From Euclidia mi (Eukaryota; Arthropoda; Insecta; Lepidoptera; Erebidae): DNA of 64,000 bases. Below, in pieces: positions 61,655 to 64,000 of the stretch (its first letter is position 1; each line of letters starts with the position of its first letter). The stretch is from assembly GCA_944739405.2 (NCBI GenBank), contig OX123205.2:38770475-38834474 (forward strand), written 5' to 3'. Both the position numbers and the translations under genes were made by a program. The notes beneath the pieces were generated by a model, which saw only the letters and a list, made by a program, of their open reading frames with translations, had not been told where the DNA came from and made no database searches.

Positions 61655-63512
61655 GATGTCTTTAAGCCAAAAACGACGAAAAGCGCCAATAAAATCTCTG
61701 GTGCGACCCTCGAGCTCATAGAGGAAAGGCGTAGGATGCTTCTGCTATCCTCCGACGACATGCCAAAATATCGGCGTCTCAATAGGCAGATCTCTAAATC
61801 TCTGACTCGCGATCACCGCCAATACAACACGAAGTGTGTTCGGGAGGCTATCGACCAGAATAAGGATTCCAAAGTGTTCCAAAGGGATTTGTCTATCGGG
61901 CAGAGTCAGCTGACAAAACTGAAGACGGAGAATGGCAGAATTATCTCGTCCAAACCTATGCTCCGGGAGGAGATCGAACGGTTCTATGGACAGCTATACA
62001 CGACTACGCGAACACCTGTCACTACTCCAGCCACTGACCCTAGAGCTGGATTGACCCGACACTATACCGAAGATATCCCGGACGTCAGCATGCACGAGAT
62101 TAGTGTAACCCTAGAACAACTAAAAAACAACAAGGCACCGGGTGATGACGGAATAACAACAGAGCTTCTGAAAGCTGGCGGCACACCTGCTGTGGAAATG
62201 CTTCGGAAGCTATTCAATTCCTTCATACTCGAGGGCAAAACGCCACAGGCATGGCACAGAAGTGTGGTGGTGCTTTTCTTCAAGAAGGGCGATAAAACCC
62301 TTTTAAAGAACTACAGACCCATCTAATTTATGAGTCACGTCTATAAGTTGTTTTCTAGGGTCATCACGAATCGTCTCCAGAGCAAGCTAGACGACTTCCA
62401 GCCTCCCGAACAAGTCGGATTCCGTAAAGACTACAGTACCATAGACCACATATATTCACTGCGGCAGGTTATACAGAAGTCCGAGGTATAACCAGCCTCT
62501 ATGCTTGGCGTTTGTGGACTATGAGACAGCCTTTGATTCGATCGAAAACTGGGTACTACTGCAGTCTCTCCAACGTTGCCAAATTGACTATCGATGTGCC
62601 GAAGTACTGAAGTGTTTGTACGAAAACGCCACCAGGATCAGAGCTCAAAACCTATACCTAACGTTTAGCGCTGCGCTGGAAGACGGTTTCAAGCTTTTGG
62701 ACTGGGAAGGACTCGACATCAACATCAACGGCGAGTACATCACTCACCTTCGATTTGTTGATGATATCGTAGTCATGGCTGAGACCATGGAAGAGCTCAG
62801 CACAATGCTCGATGGCCTCTGTAGAGTCTCCCAACAAGTAGGTCTTAAGATGAACATGGACAAGATGAAAATCATGTCTAACGTCCACGTCGTCCCTCGT
62901 CCAGGTTGGGAACTCTACACTCGAACTTGTCGACAAGTACGTCTACCTGGGACAAATGATCCATTTGGGTAGGTCCAACTTCGAGAAAGTGCCCTCGTCG
63001 AATCCAACTCGGTTGGGCGACGTTCGGGAAGTTACTGCATATCTTCTCGTCCGCTATCCCGCAGTGTTTCTAGACGAAAGTCTTTGACCAGTTTGTGTTG
63101 CCAGTGATGATCTACGGCGCTGAGACGTGGTCGCTTATCTACTATGGGCCTTATCCGAAAGCTCAGCGTCACTCAGAGGGCGATAGAGAGAGCTATGCTC
63201 GGAGTTTCCCTGCCAGATCAAATCAGAAATGACGAGATCCGCAGGAGAACCAAAGTCACCGAATAGCCAGGCTGAAGTGGCAATGGGCAGGGCACATAGC
63301 ACGAAGAACCGATGGCCGTTGGGCAGGCGGGTTCTGAAGTGGCGACCACGTACCGGATTACGCAGCAGGTGTTCCGCAAGGTGGACCGACGGTCTGGTTA
63401 AGATCGCGGGAAGCGGTTGGATGCGGGCGGCCCAAAATCGGTCTGTGTGGAGAACCTTGGAGGAGGCCTATGTCCAGCAGTGGACGTCTCTAGGCTGACA
63501 TGATGATGATGT
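61655..63512 (+). pseudogene. Broken RTE-type LINE (reverse transcriptase to 3' end)
   Basis: The first segment (about 61660-62326) holds the start of the reverse transcriptase: LKNNKAPGDDGITTELLKAG, VVLFFKKGDK, NYRPI. A stop at 62324 is followed in the same frame by LFSRVITNRLQ and EQVGFRKDYSTIDHI; a frameshift near 62488 leads to LAFVDYETAFDSIENW (motif A). After about 62650 a deletion removes the segment before motif B. The catalytic motif is FVDD (62754-62765) where the family usually has FADD. Later frames contain KIAGSGWMRAAQNRSVWR and EEAYVQQWTSLG, then TGACATGATGATGAT. The 5' endonuclease is missing. Family knowledge: RTE elements copy their RNA by target-primed reverse transcription; this copy cannot. 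Confidence 0.8.
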
Positions 63513-63599
63513 CAACAGTACAAGAAATCTGTGCGCAACCTTTTTTAAACCTGTTTATTAGACATTTCTTATCGAGTGTCTCTAAAAATGCGCACCTTT

Positions 63600-63760
63600 A
63601 CATTGCCCAAGCGTTTTTTATCTACTGACAGACAAGGCTCACCCAAAACTACTGGGCGCAAGACGCTGAAATTTGGCATGCATGTTCTTTGGAGGATGTA
63701 AGTGTGCACTAAAAATTTCCCAAAATTCCTCCGAGATCGACAAGAATGCTTTTTTTTTAA
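63600..63760 (+). repeat. Helitron H2 fragment
   Basis: CAAAACTACTGGGCGCAAGA, CTGAAATTTGGCATGCATGT and GTGTGCACTAAAAATTTCCC follow H2 order; the 3' end is cut by SINE-G. Confidence 0.55.
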
Positions 63761-63761
63761 A

Positions 63762-64000
63762 GTAATATGCAGCAAACGAGCAGACGGATCGCCTGATGGT
63801 AAGCAATTACTGCCGCCCATGGACACACGCAACACCACAGGAGTCACAAGTGCGTTGCCGCCCTTTGGTATTGGGAAAAGGGATAGGATGAGGAGTGGGA
63901 TGAGGGAGAAGGAATTAGGGCCTCCGAAACTCTCACTCACCGAACGAAAAGCAACAGTTTAGGTACTGTTACTTTACGTCAATTTTTTGTAAGAGGGTAG
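63762..64000 (-). mobile_element. SINE-G, cut by the window edge
   Basis: TTTTAAAGTAATATGCAGC then AACGAGCAGACGGATCGCCT, GTGCGTTGCCGCCCTTTGG, TTACTTTACGTCAATTTTTT. The 5' end lies beyond the window. Confidence 0.75.

Overview
The window looks like nuclear DNA of a moth or butterfly (Lepidoptera; superfamily not resolvable from this). It is AT-rich, has no bacterial-type operons, holds a few GT-AG spliced exons, and is packed with tRNA-headed SINEs, non-LTR (LINE) relics with (TATG)n or (TGATGAT)n tails, Helitron 3' ends closing in CTAG, and foldback MITEs. Family labels used here (SINE-A to SINE-G, M1-M5, H1-H5, LINE-P, LDR) are mine and describe what repeats inside the window.

Host genes are sparse. 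A minus-strand internal exon (30967-31610) encodes 214 residues of an unrecognised, probably disordered protein. At the right end, exons 1 and 2 of a plus-strand MFS transporter resembling insect SV2-like proteins lie at 55375-55462 and 57247-57408; the rest of that gene is beyond the window or in a long intron. A short open segment with splice signals at 43815-43939 is a weaker exon candidate.

Region by region: 0-30 kb is nested SINEs, MITEs and Helitrons, including a 5S-rRNA-headed SINE inside a foldback (3.7-4.5 kb), a hAT-type element with an 8-bp TSD (6.9-7.2 kb), a perfect 141-bp inverted repeat (13.0-13.3 kb), three M1 MITEs with exact 7-bp TSDs, a LINE RNase H fragment (18.3-19.3 kb), an RLE-type LINE C-terminus (26.7-27.5 kb) and a LINE-derived deletion element (29.0-29.3 kb). 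30-45 kb holds the unknown exon, a broken YqaJ-nuclease ORF of transposon type (37.5-38.4 kb) and more SINEs. 45-64 kb holds a second LINE deletion derivative (44.9-45.5 kb), a three-module chimeric SINE, the SV2-like exons with their repeat-filled introns, and a broken 1.9-kb RTE-type LINE (61.7-63.5 kb).

The system-level theme is modular retroposon assembly. Head, core and 3' tail modules of the SINEs are recombined with each other: two tRNA-like heads on one SINE-A body, one SINE-B head on two tails, a 5S head on the SINE-B core, and a chimera joining SINE-B and SINE-A parts. The two commonest tails match the 3' ends of two LINEs present in the same window, which fits SINEs borrowing LINE machinery. 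All of this was read by eye; no alignment or database search was run.
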